Positions 17,367-26,732 of a stretch of 61,423 nt of DNA are shown piece after piece. Made by a program: the position numbers and the translations under genes. Origin of the DNA: Balneolales bacterium (GTDB taxonomy: Bacteria > Bacteroidota > Rhodothermia > Balneolales > Cyclonatronaceae). Under the pieces are notes generated by a model. That model did not search any database, was not told the origin of the DNA, and worked only from the letters and a program-made list of their open reading frames with translations. How positions within the stretch are numbered: position 1 is the first letter of the stretch; each line of letters opens with the position of its first letter. The stretch is taken from NCBI GenBank assembly GCA_020832405.1, contig JAFIET010000014.1, positions 1 to 61,423 on the forward strand. The letters are read 5' to 3'.

Positions 17367-18599
17367 TTATTCGTAACGAAGGCCGTCGGTTATTTCGATT
17401 TGGGAGGCGCGCTTTGCCGGGTACAGGCTGGCGATGATGCACAGAATGAGGCTTCCGGACAGGATGAGGGCGAGGTCGCTGTAGGTGAATACGACGGGGT
17501 AGGCGTCGATGATGAAGGATTCGGCCCCGAACATTTTGACCATGCCGTAGCGGTCTTGCAGCCAGGTAAGCAGGATGCCGGCCGAGCCGCCGAGTCCGCA
17601 GCCGATTAGCCCGATGATGAGGCCCTGTTTGAGGAAAATAGCGCGGATATCGGCCGGGGTGAAGCCGATGCTGCGGAGCATGGCGATGTCTTTGGTTTTT
17701 TGGATCACGATCATGGTGAGGGAGCCCACGATGTTGAGCACGGCTACGAGCACGATAATCATCAGGATGATGTATGCGCCCCATTTTTCGAGGTTCATGA
17801 CGTCGTAGAGCGCTTTCTGGAGGTCGAACCAGGTACGCACGCTGTACTCAGGGCCGAGGGCGGCCTGGAGCCGGGCTTTTACGGCATCGGCCTGCCTGTG
17901 ATCGGTGAGCTGCAGATCTACCCCGCTGATGGCTGCCCGCATGTTGAACAGCCGCTGGGCCGCCGCTTTTTCGATGTACATGGGGGCGTCGTCCTGCGGC
18001 TGAATGAGGCGGTAGCTGCCGCGCACTTCGAAGGCAAAGTTGCGCGGACCTGAGAACTGAGTGAGGGAGCGCTGAATGGATTCGGCGCTGATGAGGCGCA
18101 GGTCGGCGCCCATATCGAGCCCGAGGCGGGAGAGTTTCTGCCGGCTCATGAGCACCCCGGGGCGGCGGTCGCGGATGCTGAGGTCGAAATCGCCGCCGGC
18201 GAAGAAGGTTTCGAGTTCGAACATGCGGCTGAAGGCTTCGGTATCTACCCCGCGTACGCGGGCTACCATGAAATCGCCGCCGCGCAGGGCTACGAGTGCT
18301 TTGCCTTCAACATAGGGCGAAACAACCTGAATTTCGGGGATTTCGCTCAGGAGTTGGTTGTGGTGCTCCTCCCAGCTGAGGGAGCGGCCGGTGGCGGATT
18401 CGATGCGGATATCGGGGTCTTGTGCCATCATCCACCCCTGAACCAAATCAAAGAAGCCGTTAAATACAGAAAGTACGATTATGAGCAGGGCGGTACCCAG
18501 CGTAACCCCGGAGATGCTGATGAGCGTGAGTACAGAAACCAGCGAAACTTTCTTTTTGGAGAAAAGGTAGCGGCGGGCAATCAGGGTGGTGGCCTTCAT
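17367..18599 (-). CDS. LolC/E-type ABC transporter permease (FtsX/MacB_PCD family)
   Basis: A 410-residue inner-membrane protein with the layout of LolC/LolE: one N-terminal helix (about 20-45, KKKVSLVSVLTLISISGVTL), a periplasmic domain of about 220 residues, then three helices near 265-400. FtsX-family landmarks are present: IARRYLFSKKK at the start, the ALLIIVLSVFNGF segment, and the cytoplasmic loop QKTKDIAMLRSIGFTPADI. LolCE, with the ATPase LolD, moves lipoproteins from the inner membrane to LolA. No lolD lies nearby, so the ATPase must be elsewhere. I use the ATG at 18599; a TTG at 18611 adds only four residues. The gene is divergent from glgB across 190 bp. Confidence 0.86.
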   Translation of the reverse strand: MKATTLIARRYLFSKKKVSLVSVLTLISISGVTLGTALLIIVLSVFNGFFDLVQGWMMAQDPDIRIESATGRSLSWEEHHNQLLSEIPEIQVVSPYVEGKALVALRGGDFMVARVRGVDTEAFSRMFELETFFAGGDFDLSIRDRRPGVLMSRQKLSRLGLDMGADLRLISAESIQRSLTQFSGPRNFAFEVRGSYRLIQPQDDAPMYIEKAAAQRLFNMRAAISGVDLQLTDHRQADAVKARLQAALGPEYSVRTWFDLQKALYDVMNLEKWGAYIILMIIVLVAVLNIVGSLTMIVIQKTKDIAMLRSIGFTPADIRAIFLKQGLIIGLIGCGLGGSAGILLTWLQDRYGMVKMFGAESFIIDAYPVVFTYSDLALILSGSLILCIIASLYPAKRASQIEITDGLRYE

Positions 18600-18792
18600 G
18601 GGGTTTGGCAAAATCTTGATGCTGTTACGGGTAAGGCGTTGCTGCGCGGGGCCGGGCTTTGCATAATGAAATGAAAAAAATCTGAATCTGAAAAAGTAAA
18701 TGCCATGCGGGCCTGCAAATTAGCTTTCAGGGAATTCAGGCTAAATTCGTATTTTTAAAGTTAATTCTTTATACACGTAAATCATACCTAAT

Positions 18793-20994
18793 TTGGAAAG
18801 CAAGTTCACCAACACAGACGAGGCCAACGCCTTAATTTACGGGAATCACGGTAACCCTTTTGCATTTTTGGGATTTCAGGAAGCCGTACAGGGTAAAACG
18901 AAAGGCTTGCTGGTAAGGGTTTTTAAACCGGGCACTGAATCAGTTGTGCTGATTGAGCGCGAAAAAAATAAGCGGCACGAAATGGAGAAAATTGCGGACG
19001 AAGGTTTATATGAACTTTTTTTTCCGCGCCGCAAAAATCAGTTTGCTTATAAGCTGGAGCTAAGCCGGCCAGGTGGTACTACCGAAATAGTTGAGGATGC
19101 ATACCGTTTTGGTTCGCTCATTAGTGATTTTGATCTTCAGCTTTGGGGTGAAGGTAATCACATCCGTTCGTATGAAGTGCTGGGCGCGCATGCGAAGGAG
19201 GTTGACGGGGTGCGCGGGGTTCACTTTGTGGTTTGTGCCCCTTCAGCAAGCCGGGTGAGCGTTGTGGGCCCGTTTAACAACTGGGACGGCCGCCTGTACC
19301 CGATGCGCAAGCTTTTTGATCAGGGCCTGTGGGAGCTTTTTGTGCCCGGTATGGAACCCGGCGAGGTGTATAAGTATGAGATTAAAGCGCCAAATGCGCC
19401 TCTGCCTTTTTTGAAAGCTGATCCTTATGCTTTTGCTGCGGAGAAACGCCCCAAAACGGCTTCTATCGTTGCGGATGTTTCGGGGTTTAAGTGGGATGAT
19501 GACGAATGGATATCGAAGCGCGATCAGCGTTTTGAAAAGCCGATGTCGATATACGAACTTCATTTGGGTTCATGGAAGCGGCATATTGCCGATAACAGTT
19601 TTTATACCTACAGGGAACTCGCGGACACGCTGATCCCCTACATTAAGGATTTGGGCTACACGCATCTGGAGCTGCTGCCGATAGCGGAGCATCCGTACGA
19701 TCCGTCATGGGGCTATCAGGTTACGGGCTATTATGCGCCCACAAGCCGTTTCGGCAGCCCGGAAGACTTTGCCTACTTTGTGAATGAGTGTCATAAGAAC
19801 GACATTGGCGTGATTCTTGACTGGGTGCCCGCGCACTTCACCAAAGATGATCACGGGCTGCGGCAGTTCGACGGTACCGCCCTGTATGAGCACGAAGATC
19901 CGCGGCAGGGCGAGCACAAAGACTGGGGCACCAAGATTTTTAATTTTGGACGCAGCGAGGTCAAAAATTTCCTCATTTCCAATGCTGTTTTCTGGATCGA
20001 CAAATATCATATCGACGGGCTTCGGGTTGATGCGGTTGCTTCGATGCTGTATCTGGATTATTCGCGTGAACAGGGGCAGTGGGTGCCAAATAAATACGGC
20101 GGCCGTGAAAACCTGGAGGCAATCGACCTGCTGAAGCGCTTTAATGAGGTCGTACATGAGGAGTTCCCGGGGGTGGTAACGCTGGCCGAGGAATCGACTT
20201 CATGGCCGCTGGTATCAAGGCCAACTTACGTAGGCGGGCTCGGTTTTGATTACAAGTGGAACATGGGATGGATGAACGACACCCTCAAATATTTCCAAAC
20301 CGACCCGATTTACCGCAAGTATCATCACAATCAGCTTACGTTTTCCTTTATCTACGCCTTTACAGAGAATTTTGTGCTGCCGTTCAGCCATGATGAAGTG
20401 GTACACATGAAGCGCTCCATGCTCGACAAAATGCCGGGCGATGTATGGCAGAAGTTTGCAAACCTGCGGGCCCTGTACAGTTATATGTACGGGCACCCCG
20501 GCAAAAAACTGCTCTTTATGGGCAGTGAGTTTGGGCAGTGGAGTGAATGGAATGAGGCTAAAGAACTGAACTGGTCGCTTACCGGTATGGACAAGCACAG
20601 CGGTTTACTCAAAATGACGGCCGACCTGAACAAACTCTACCAGAACGAGCGCGCCCTGCACGAGGTAGATTTCGACTGGGCGGGTTTTGAATGGATTGAT
20701 TTCTCAGATGTAGATAACAGTATTCTGGCCTTTACGCGCTACTCCAAAGCGAAGGATGAATTCGTAGTTTGTGTGTATAATTTCACGCCGGTTTTCCACC
20801 GAAGCTACGTATTTGGGGTACCCGGGGCCGGGGTGTATAAAACAATCTTTAACTCTGATTCAGAATACTACGGCGGAAGTAACAAAGGCCTGGATACCGT
20901 GCAGTCTGTGGAAGGCGAATGGCACGGTAAACCTCATCATATACAGATTGAGGTACCGCCTTTGGCTGGTGTAATGATGAAGCTCGTTAAATAA
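18793..20994 (+). CDS. glgB: 1,4-alpha-glucan branching enzyme GlgB
   Basis: Makes the alpha-1,6 branches of glycogen. The 733 residues show two N-terminal CBM48-like regions ([15 protein letters not shown] near residue 13, [23 protein letters not shown] near 150) and a GH13 barrel from about 255. Catalytic residues are visible: Asp413 in [11 protein letters not shown], Glu466 in LAEESTSWP and Asp534 in [22 protein letters not shown] and MGSEFGQW are further GlgB signatures. The length is standard for the two-domain N-terminal type. The start is a TTG at 18793; no in-frame ATG lies before the first conserved residues. A terminator follows at 21011, but malQ comes next, so glycogen genes are grouped here. 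No glgC or glgP is in the window. Confidence 0.97.
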   Translation: MESKFTNTDEANALIYGNHGNPFAFLGFQEAVQGKTKGLLVRVFKPGTESVVLIEREKNKRHEMEKIADEGLYELFFPRRKNQFAYKLELSRPGGTTEIVEDAYRFGSLISDFDLQLWGEGNHIRSYEVLGAHAKEVDGVRGVHFVVCAPSASRVSVVGPFNNWDGRLYPMRKLFDQGLWELFVPGMEPGEVYKYEIKAPNAPLPFLKADPYAFAAEKRPKTASIVADVSGFKWDDDEWISKRDQRFEKPMSIYELHLGSWKRHIADNSFYTYRELADTLIPYIKDLGYTHLELLPIAEHPYDPSWGYQVTGYYAPTSRFGSPEDFAYFVNECHKNDIGVILDWVPAHFTKDDHGLRQFDGTALYEHEDPRQGEHKDWGTKIFNFGRSEVKNFLISNAVFWIDKYHIDGLRVDAVASMLYLDYSREQGQWVPNKYGGRENLEAIDLLKRFNEVVHEEFPGVVTLAEESTSWPLVSRPTYVGGLGFDYKWNMGWMNDTLKYFQTDPIYRKYHHNQLTFSFIYAFTENFVLPFSHDEVVHMKRSMLDKMPGDVWQKFANLRALYSYMYGHPGKKLLFMGSEFGQWSEWNEAKELNWSLTGMDKHSGLLKMTADLNKLYQNERALHEVDFDWAGFEWIDFSDVDNSILAFTRYSKAKDEFVVCVYNFTPVFHRSYVFGVPGAGVYKTIFNSDSEYYGGSNKGLDTVQSVEGEWHGKPHHIQIEVPPLAGVMMKLVK

Positions 20995-21010
20995 ATAAAC
21001 TACGTGAATA

Positions 21011-21049
21011 ATGCCTTGCTGTGCCGAAAATGCGCAGCAGGGCATTTTT
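21011..21049 (+). terminator. Intrinsic terminator between glgB and malQ
   Basis: Stem ATGCCTTGCTG pairing with CAGCAGGGCAT, with an inner GC/GC pair around CGAAAAT, followed by TTTTTG. It lies 17 nt after the glgB stop, so malQ probably has its own promoter in the following 190 bp or relies on read-through. Confidence 0.8.
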
Positions 21050-21240
21050 GTAAAACACCTTAATGCTTTGGCTTCGGAAATGTGTCTGACCGTGCGGAAC
21101 CCTGAATCAGCAGCAAATAACAGTTTGCAGCTCCCGTATTGCAGGCCCAAAAGCACCGAAACCGGGCAGGAAAGGAATCACGCAACGATTTTACCAATTA
21201 CCATTTCAACTATTCCTTTAAGTTTAACTACCAGAAAGCT

Positions 21241-22791
21241 ATGAAGTTTAATCGCGCAAGCGGCGTGTTGGTACACCCAACCTCTTTCCCATCCAACTAC
21301 GGGTTGGGAGACCTCGGCTATGCAGCAAAAATGTTTCTCGATTTCCTGATTGAAACCAGGCAATCGATCTGGCAAATCCTGCCATTGGGCCCTACCGGAT
21401 ACGGAAACTCCCCGTATGCAAGTTATTCGGCCTTTGCCGGAAACCCGTACCTGATTAGCCCGGATATTCTTGTATCAAAAGGTCTGCTCACGCAGGCGGA
21501 AGCTCATCAGGCGTACCTGCCTCAGAGCACCAAAGCCGACTACGACCGAGCCATGCCGCTTAAGGATGCTTTATTTGCGAAAGCATTTGCACGCTTCGAA
21601 GAGGCAAACGGTAAAGACGGTGGCAGTGAAATGCGCACCTTTGCCCGTAAAAACAGTTACTGGCTAAAAGATTATTGCCTGTTCATGGCCTGCCTTGAGC
21701 ATCACAGCTTCCGGCCCTGGAATACATGGGAGGAAGGTGTTGCCCTTCGCAAGCCTGCATCCCTCAAATCGTGGGAGAAAAAACTGGCTGACCGCGTACG
21801 CTATTACCGCTGGCTTCAGTTTGAGTTCTACAATCAATGGCTTGCTGTGCGCAAATATGCCAACGACAACCAAATTCTTGTAGTGGGAGATATTCCCATT
21901 TTTGTGGATCACAACAGTGCAGATGTTTGGGCACAGCCTCATTTTTTTGAAGTTGATGAAAAAGGCAACCGTCAGCTTGTTGCCGGTGTACCGCCTGATT
22001 ATTTCAGTGCTACGGGGCAGCTTTGGGGCAACCCGCTGTACAAATGGAAAGAGCTCAGGAAAGACGGTTATACCTGGTGGCTGAAGCGCTTCGAGCAGAT
22101 GATGATCCTAACCGATGCCATCCGTGTGGATCACTTCCGCGGCTTCGACGCCTACTGGGAAGTGAAAGCCGATGCGCCAAACGCTATTGAAGGCCGATGG
22201 GTGAAGGGGCCCGGCAAAGATCTGTTTAATACGGTTTACAGCCATTTCGGAGAGCTGCCGATTATTGCGGAAGATTTGGGAATGATCACTAAAGAAGTAG
22301 TTGAGCTGCGGGATCATTACAACCTGCCTGGCATGAAAATTCTTCAGTTTGGCTGGAATGACAACTCCGGAAACGGCTTTTTGCCGCACAATTATACGAC
22401 AAGTAACTGTGTGGTGTACACCGGCACGCACGACAACGACACCAGCCGGGGCTGGTATATGCAGGCATCAGCGCTTGAGCAGCATCGCCTTCGCGAATAT
22501 GTGCGCTCCGGTTGTGAACAGCCAGAGCGTGAACTGATACGGCTTGCGATGTTATCGAACGCCGATATGGCAATCTTCCCGATACAAGACCTGATGGGGC
22601 TGGGCACGGAGCACCGAATGAATTTCCCGGGAACCGCAACAGGCAATTGGGAATGGCGCTTTACAGCTGAAATGCTGTATGGTATAGACAAGGGTTTCCT
22701 GCTGCACCTGGTTAGTATTACGAACCGTGATCCCCGTTTAGGACTCACCGATGCCAACCTGATAGAGCTGAAAACCGAGGAGGCAAATTGA
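21241..22791 (+). CDS. malQ: 4-alpha-glucanotransferase (amylomaltase) MalQ
   Basis: A GH77 enzyme that transfers alpha-1,4-glucan segments between maltooligosaccharides. It has 516 residues, normal for bacterial MalQ. Signatures are HPTSFPSNYGLGDLG near residue 12, QILPLGPTGYGNSPY with SAFAGNP, DIPIFVDHNSADVWA, the nucleophile region IRVDHFRG, the acid/base region IIAEDLG and YTGTHDNDT. I start at ATG 21241 because the family begins with RASGVL close to the N-terminus; the frame extends up to 21139 but that part has no family similarity and contains the likely promoter region. It works with GlgB in glycogen or maltodextrin turnover. Confidence 0.96.
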   Translation: MKFNRASGVLVHPTSFPSNYGLGDLGYAAKMFLDFLIETRQSIWQILPLGPTGYGNSPYASYSAFAGNPYLISPDILVSKGLLTQAEAHQAYLPQSTKADYDRAMPLKDALFAKAFARFEEANGKDGGSEMRTFARKNSYWLKDYCLFMACLEHHSFRPWNTWEEGVALRKPASLKSWEKKLADRVRYYRWLQFEFYNQWLAVRKYANDNQILVVGDIPIFVDHNSADVWAQPHFFEVDEKGNRQLVAGVPPDYFSATGQLWGNPLYKWKELRKDGYTWWLKRFEQMMILTDAIRVDHFRGFDAYWEVKADAPNAIEGRWVKGPGKDLFNTVYSHFGELPIIAEDLGMITKEVVELRDHYNLPGMKILQFGWNDNSGNGFLPHNYTTSNCVVYTGTHDNDTSRGWYMQASALEQHRLREYVRSGCEQPERELIRLAMLSNADMAIFPIQDLMGLGTEHRMNFPGTATGNWEWRFTAEMLYGIDKGFLLHLVSITNRDPRLGLTDANLIELKTEEAN

Positions 22792-22834
22792 CCTTTAACG
22801 CAAAAGGCAATTTCGTTATATTATAAGCTTATTA

Positions 22835-22877
22835 AGAATCTGCCATTTCCCGCGGGTTATGGCAGATTCTTTTTTTA
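22835..22877 (+). terminator. Intrinsic terminator of malQ
   Basis: A 12-bp perfect stem AGAATCTGCCAT/ATGGCAGATTCT around a 12-nt loop, followed by seven T, starting 44 nt after the malQ stop. Confidence 0.93.
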
Positions 22878-23188
22878 CAACCCGCAGAAAACATCCTGCT
22901 TTTGTTTTCCTGCACCTAATGGTTGTTTGAATGTGACTAAATGAAACCAAGCCCTTCTTATTTTGTTTGCAGGAAATTTACCGGGTAGCAGTCTGATCCG
23001 ATCTGCTGATCATTCGCAAGCAGCAAGCCTGCCTTCTGTTGCGGAACAACGCTCGGAATTCTGTACAGACCAGGTACTCAGGAAAGAGCGGCAGTTATCT
23101 TACTGCTGTTTGGTCTCAAACAGGTTATTGAAACCTGTTTCGTTTTTAAAAACTACATCCTGTAACTAAGCAACACTATTCCCGCACT
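22878..23188. other. Non-coding gap upstream of the GT5 operon
   Basis: About 310 bp with no gene or RNA that I recognise. A short frame at 22963-23169 lacks protein character. An inverted pair, AACAGG and CCTGTT, near 23115-23135 (CAAACAGGTTATTGAAACCTGTTTCG) could be a hairpin or operator shortly before the GT5 start. Confidence 0.4.
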
Positions 23189-23989
23189 ATGAAGATACTT
23201 TACGCTGCCGCAGAAATTTCACCTTTCGCACGGCTGACAAACAACGCAGACATGCTGCGCTTCCTGCCCGCATCCCTGCAGGATAAAGGCTTTGAAATCC
23301 GTATCCTGCTGCCCAAGTACGGATCTATTCACGACAGAAGAAACCGGCTGCATGAGGTGATCCGACTTGCCGGCATCGAGGTCGAAGTAGATGGCAACGT
23401 TGAAAGTATGCGGATTAAGGTTGCGAGTATCCCCAACGCAAAGCTTCAGGTGTACTTCCTTGATAACGATACGTTTTTCAAGCGTAAAGGCATGTTTAAA
23501 GATCCCAAAACGGAAGCGTATTACCCCGATAACCTGCAGCGCCTCATCTTCTACAATAAGGGAGTTTTGGAAACCGTTAAAAAGCTCGGCTGGCAGCCCG
23601 ATATCATTCACTGCCATGATTGGGCAGCCGGTTTCATCCCTGTATATATGAAGACTGTTTACGCCAATGAAGCCATTTTCAAGGATACAAAAGTGATATA
23701 CAACCTTCACAGCCCGGCGAATGAAGGTGTTTTTGATCTTGAAAACCTTCCTGTAATGCGCCTGCCCGAAGATATCGATCAGACTAAAATATCGGCTGAG
23801 GGGAAAATAGATTTTCTCCGGGCCGGCCTGAATTTTTCTGACCATGTGGTAACAGGAAATGACATTCGTTCTGAACTCGACGGGCTCTTTACTGAACTTG
23901 GCATAGAAAGCACTAAAATACAGGGTGCCCCGCAGGATGTTTCATCAAAATTCGCTGACTTCTATCGTACCATCAAACCGGAGAACTAA
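23189..23989 (+). CDS. GT5-type glycogen/starch synthase catalytic-domain protein, N-terminal domain only
   Basis: A 266-residue protein similar to the N-terminal (GT5) half of glycogen synthases: MKILYAAAEISPFA at the start, EVIRLAGIEV, VYFLDNDTFFKRKGMF, YYPDNLQRLIFYNKGVLE and DIIHCHDWAAGFIP. It lacks the C-terminal Rossmann domain of the GT-B fold, so it is about half the length of GlgA. The ADP-glucose-binding KxGGL motif expected near residue 15 is replaced by RLTNNADML. Bacteroidota have a conserved short family of this kind, usually named glycogen synthase although the missing parts argue against that activity. The next gene, a DUF4270 lipoprotein, starts 7 nt after the stop, which links it to an envelope operon rather than to glgB/malQ. 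Confidence 0.85.
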   Translation: MKILYAAAEISPFARLTNNADMLRFLPASLQDKGFEIRILLPKYGSIHDRRNRLHEVIRLAGIEVEVDGNVESMRIKVASIPNAKLQVYFLDNDTFFKRKGMFKDPKTEAYYPDNLQRLIFYNKGVLETVKKLGWQPDIIHCHDWAAGFIPVYMKTVYANEAIFKDTKVIYNLHSPANEGVFDLENLPVMRLPEDIDQTKISAEGKIDFLRAGLNFSDHVVTGNDIRSELDGLFTELGIESTKIQGAPQDVSSKFADFYRTIKPEN

Positions 23990-23996
23990 ACCCTGT

Positions 23997-25385
23997 ATGC
24001 AAAAAGGGACTGAACCAACCCAACCCCGCCAATTTCATTTTTATCAGCAGAAAACAACAGGGCTGTTTGCAATAGCACTGTTAATGCTCGCTGGTTTATA
24101 TGCCTGCAGCAACGACAACAATATAGCCGGTGCTTCATTTGTACAGAGCGGTCAGAATATTGCAATTGATACGCTCGAAGTAACTGATTTCGAACTGGTT
24201 GATCTGCTTACTTACACCGGTAATCTTAGCGTGTTTTCGGCCGGTCGTTTTACCGATCCGGTTTTGGGCACCATTGAAAGCACTGCATTTCTGGCCCCCG
24301 GCATTAACTCGGTAAGTTCTTCCGATTCCGTGCATGCAGGTGCCGAAGTTTATCTGGTGCTGCATCCGTTTTCTTTCTACGGAGATACGACGCAGACAGC
24401 AACTTTTAATCTTCATTTCATTGAACAGCGCTGGCGCCCGGTAGCCATACGCAAGGATTCTGAAATTGCGTTTAACCCCGCTCCCTTCGGGCAGGTGCAG
24501 TTTGCAGCCGGAACAGATTCCGTTTTATTCCAAATGCCGCAGCAGTGGGCTGATGAGTACCGGGATTTTTTCAACGAAGAAGACAGTCCGCTTGAAAATG
24601 TGCGCGAAAACCTTTTTGGCTTTGCCCTTGTACCTGCTGCTGAAACAAACGCAATCGTTAGTTTCCAAACCGAAGCAATCATCACAGATTCCCTCGGAAA
24701 CCGAAATTATACGGGTACGCGCCTGCTTGTTGTGAACCCCGAAGTTCATGATGATGATGATAATGGCGGGGAAGACAGCAGCAACCGTTTCTTCCCTTCA
24801 GATAACGGAGATGATAACGGTAACGGCGACATTGGTAACGGAGGCTTTACAGACCCCTTCCCAAACCGGCAGTCTTTTTCAGCACCGTTCAGAGGCAATG
24901 GTTTTAATACGCTCCGATCCGACATCCCGGGCGAAAGTCCGGATGTGATCTCTGTATTTAACACCTTTGAACAGGTGTTACGTCTAAACCTCAACCTGGA
25001 CAGCCGCGATTTTTCTTCTCAGGCTGTAAGCCGGGCTGAACTGCTGCTTTTTGAAGATCTCGGCCCGGCATCGGTACTTCCGGAAGGGCAGGTACGCAGC
25101 AGCAGCGGCCGCCTTCAGTTTTATGTGCTCAACGAAACCGAACGCAATTTTGAAGTGATCAAACTCCCCCTGTTCGAACCACCGGTACGCGAATCTGATT
25201 TATCCTATCGGGTGAATGTTACTGAATTTATCCAGACCTATCAGCTTGGCCGCCGTTCCGAAACTGAATTTTTTATAACATCAGGGCCCAATAACGGTCA
25301 GTTTACCCCTGCTTTCCTTGCTGCCCCTGGATCAGGTGAAAGAGCCCCGAAACTCATCATTACACGCATTAATCCGGAGAAATAA
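23997..25385 (+). CDS. DUF4270 family lipoprotein
   Basis: A 462-residue exported lipoprotein. The lipobox is LAGLYAC with Cys37 as the lipidated residue. The mature part begins with a DNNIAGASF segment and SGQNIAIDTLEV, then alternates TGRF-like and beta-rich stretches with the pattern of DUF4270, a family found in Bacteroidota that commonly follows the short GT5 gene. An acidic low-complexity stretch (DDDDNGGEDSSN, then DNGDDNGNGDIGNGG) near residues 250-285 may be a linker or bind calcium. Function is unknown. I start at ATG 23997, 7 nt after the GT5 stop; the frame extends to 23925 but would overlap that gene. The stop abuts the GTG start of the barrel gene, indicating coupling. Confidence 0.75.
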   Translation: MQKGTEPTQPRQFHFYQQKTTGLFAIALLMLAGLYACSNDNNIAGASFVQSGQNIAIDTLEVTDFELVDLLTYTGNLSVFSAGRFTDPVLGTIESTAFLAPGINSVSSSDSVHAGAEVYLVLHPFSFYGDTTQTATFNLHFIEQRWRPVAIRKDSEIAFNPAPFGQVQFAAGTDSVLFQMPQQWADEYRDFFNEEDSPLENVRENLFGFALVPAAETNAIVSFQTEAIITDSLGNRNYTGTRLLVVNPEVHDDDDNGGEDSSNRFFPSDNGDDNGNGDIGNGGFTDPFPNRQSFSAPFRGNGFNTLRSDIPGESPDVISVFNTFEQVLRLNLNLDSRDFSSQAVSRAELLLFEDLGPASVLPEGQVRSSSGRLQFYVLNETERNFEVIKLPLFEPPVRESDLSYRVNVTEFIQTYQLGRRSETEFFITSGPNNGQFTPAFLAAPGSGERAPKLIITRINPEK

Positions 25386-26696
25386 GTGAAGCAAACAGCA
25401 ATAATTGCCCTGACACTCATCATGATCGTGCTTCCTTTCACGGCAGCACAGTCACAGGAAAGTCTGGTTCGCAGTGCTTCTGTTTATTCGGTACTCGGCC
25501 TTGGTATCCCGCAGGATTATATGTCGGTACACGGTACCGGGATGTCGCTCATTGGCGTAGCGACCCCCGACAGAACAAAAGGTACTCTCGCAAACCCGGC
25601 CATGTGGGGTACAACATACCTTACCCACATGACGGTATCCGGCAACGTTACAACCTTTTCTGCAAGTGATGGGGTTACAGATGCAAGTAGTACCCTTGTA
25701 GGTTTTGACCGGTTTCAGGTTCAGATCCCGGTATTAAGAGAACGCCTTGGCGTTTCTGCGGGTCTTTACCGGACTACTGATGTGCGCTACAGTTTTGTTG
25801 ACCAAAACAGTATTGTTTTGCCAACCGCCGATTCCCTATCCGTTGTGGATTACCGAACATCCGTTACAGGAACCGGTGGAATTAACCGTCTTGAGCTTGG
25901 TTTTGGCCTTCGTTTAACCGATAATATATACGTAGGTTATGCCCCGTCTCTTAAATTTGGTGTTGTAGAAGAAGACAACCAAATTCTGTTTCAAAGCAGC
26001 CTGTACAGCCCGGTACGTTACGACGAAAGAACGCGCTACAGGGGGCTCGCACACCGGTTTGGAGCAATGGTAATCCTGCCTCGTGTTTTTTCTGCCAACG
26101 ATCAGATTGTAATAGGTGCAACGGCTACCCTTCAATCTGAGTTAGAAGCAAGGCGACGGATAAACACCCGAATCCTCACCGGTCAGGTACTCAGTGATTT
26201 AGAGCTGATTCCCGAAAATGAATTTGGTGAACAAAATGTGACCTATCCGTTTGAGACAACCGTTGGTTTATCTTATTTTCCCACACGGTTTACCCTTTTC
26301 GCAGCAGAATTGCACTATCAGCAATGGAGCGAACTAAACGCCTTTGGTTCTGATGACAAACTGGCTTTCATGAAAGATCGTCTTCGTCTTGGGTTTGGTT
26401 TTGAGTATGATGCATTCAGCCGCGGAAATGAAGGTTTGTTTAACAGCCTTATTTACCGTGCCGGGGTTTCGTATGATAACGGCCACCTTTCCATCGATGG
26501 TACTGACATAGAAACGATGCTTTTTTCTGTAGGCTTAGGTATTCCATCCCGTTCAATGGGCTCATCAATCGATTTGAGCTTTGACTTCGGGATCAGAGGT
26601 ACGGAAAACAATGGCCTTATTCGTGAAAGAATATTTGGATTACGAGCTTCGTTAAATTTCTCAGAACTTATGTTCCTGCAACGCAGGGTTAACTAA
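25386..26696 (+). CDS. Predicted outer-membrane beta-barrel protein (PorV/FadL-like superfamily)
   Basis: A 436-residue exported protein. The signal peptide is about residues 1-23 (TAIIALTLIMIVLPFTAA, then QSQ). The mature N-terminus SVLGLGIPQDYMSVHGTGMS, followed by ANPAMWG, resembles the glycine-rich plus NPA signature of PorV/FadL-like barrels, and the rest alternates polar and hydrophobic residues as beta strands. It starts with GTG directly after the preceding TAA (no gap), so it is translated with the DUF4270 lipoprotein. Together with the lipoprotein and the downstream TPR protein it looks like an outer-membrane complex. No specific substrate can be proposed. Confidence 0.68.
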   Translation: MKQTAIIALTLIMIVLPFTAAQSQESLVRSASVYSVLGLGIPQDYMSVHGTGMSLIGVATPDRTKGTLANPAMWGTTYLTHMTVSGNVTTFSASDGVTDASSTLVGFDRFQVQIPVLRERLGVSAGLYRTTDVRYSFVDQNSIVLPTADSLSVVDYRTSVTGTGGINRLELGFGLRLTDNIYVGYAPSLKFGVVEEDNQILFQSSLYSPVRYDERTRYRGLAHRFGAMVILPRVFSANDQIVIGATATLQSELEARRRINTRILTGQVLSDLELIPENEFGEQNVTYPFETTVGLSYFPTRFTLFAAELHYQQWSELNAFGSDDKLAFMKDRLRLGFGFEYDAFSRGNEGLFNSLIYRAGVSYDNGHLSIDGTDIETMLFSVGLGIPSRSMGSSIDLSFDFGIRGTENNGLIRERIFGLRASLNFSELMFLQRRVN

Positions 26697-26732
26697 CTCG
26701 ATACAACTATCAGATTCATTATCGGAAATCTT

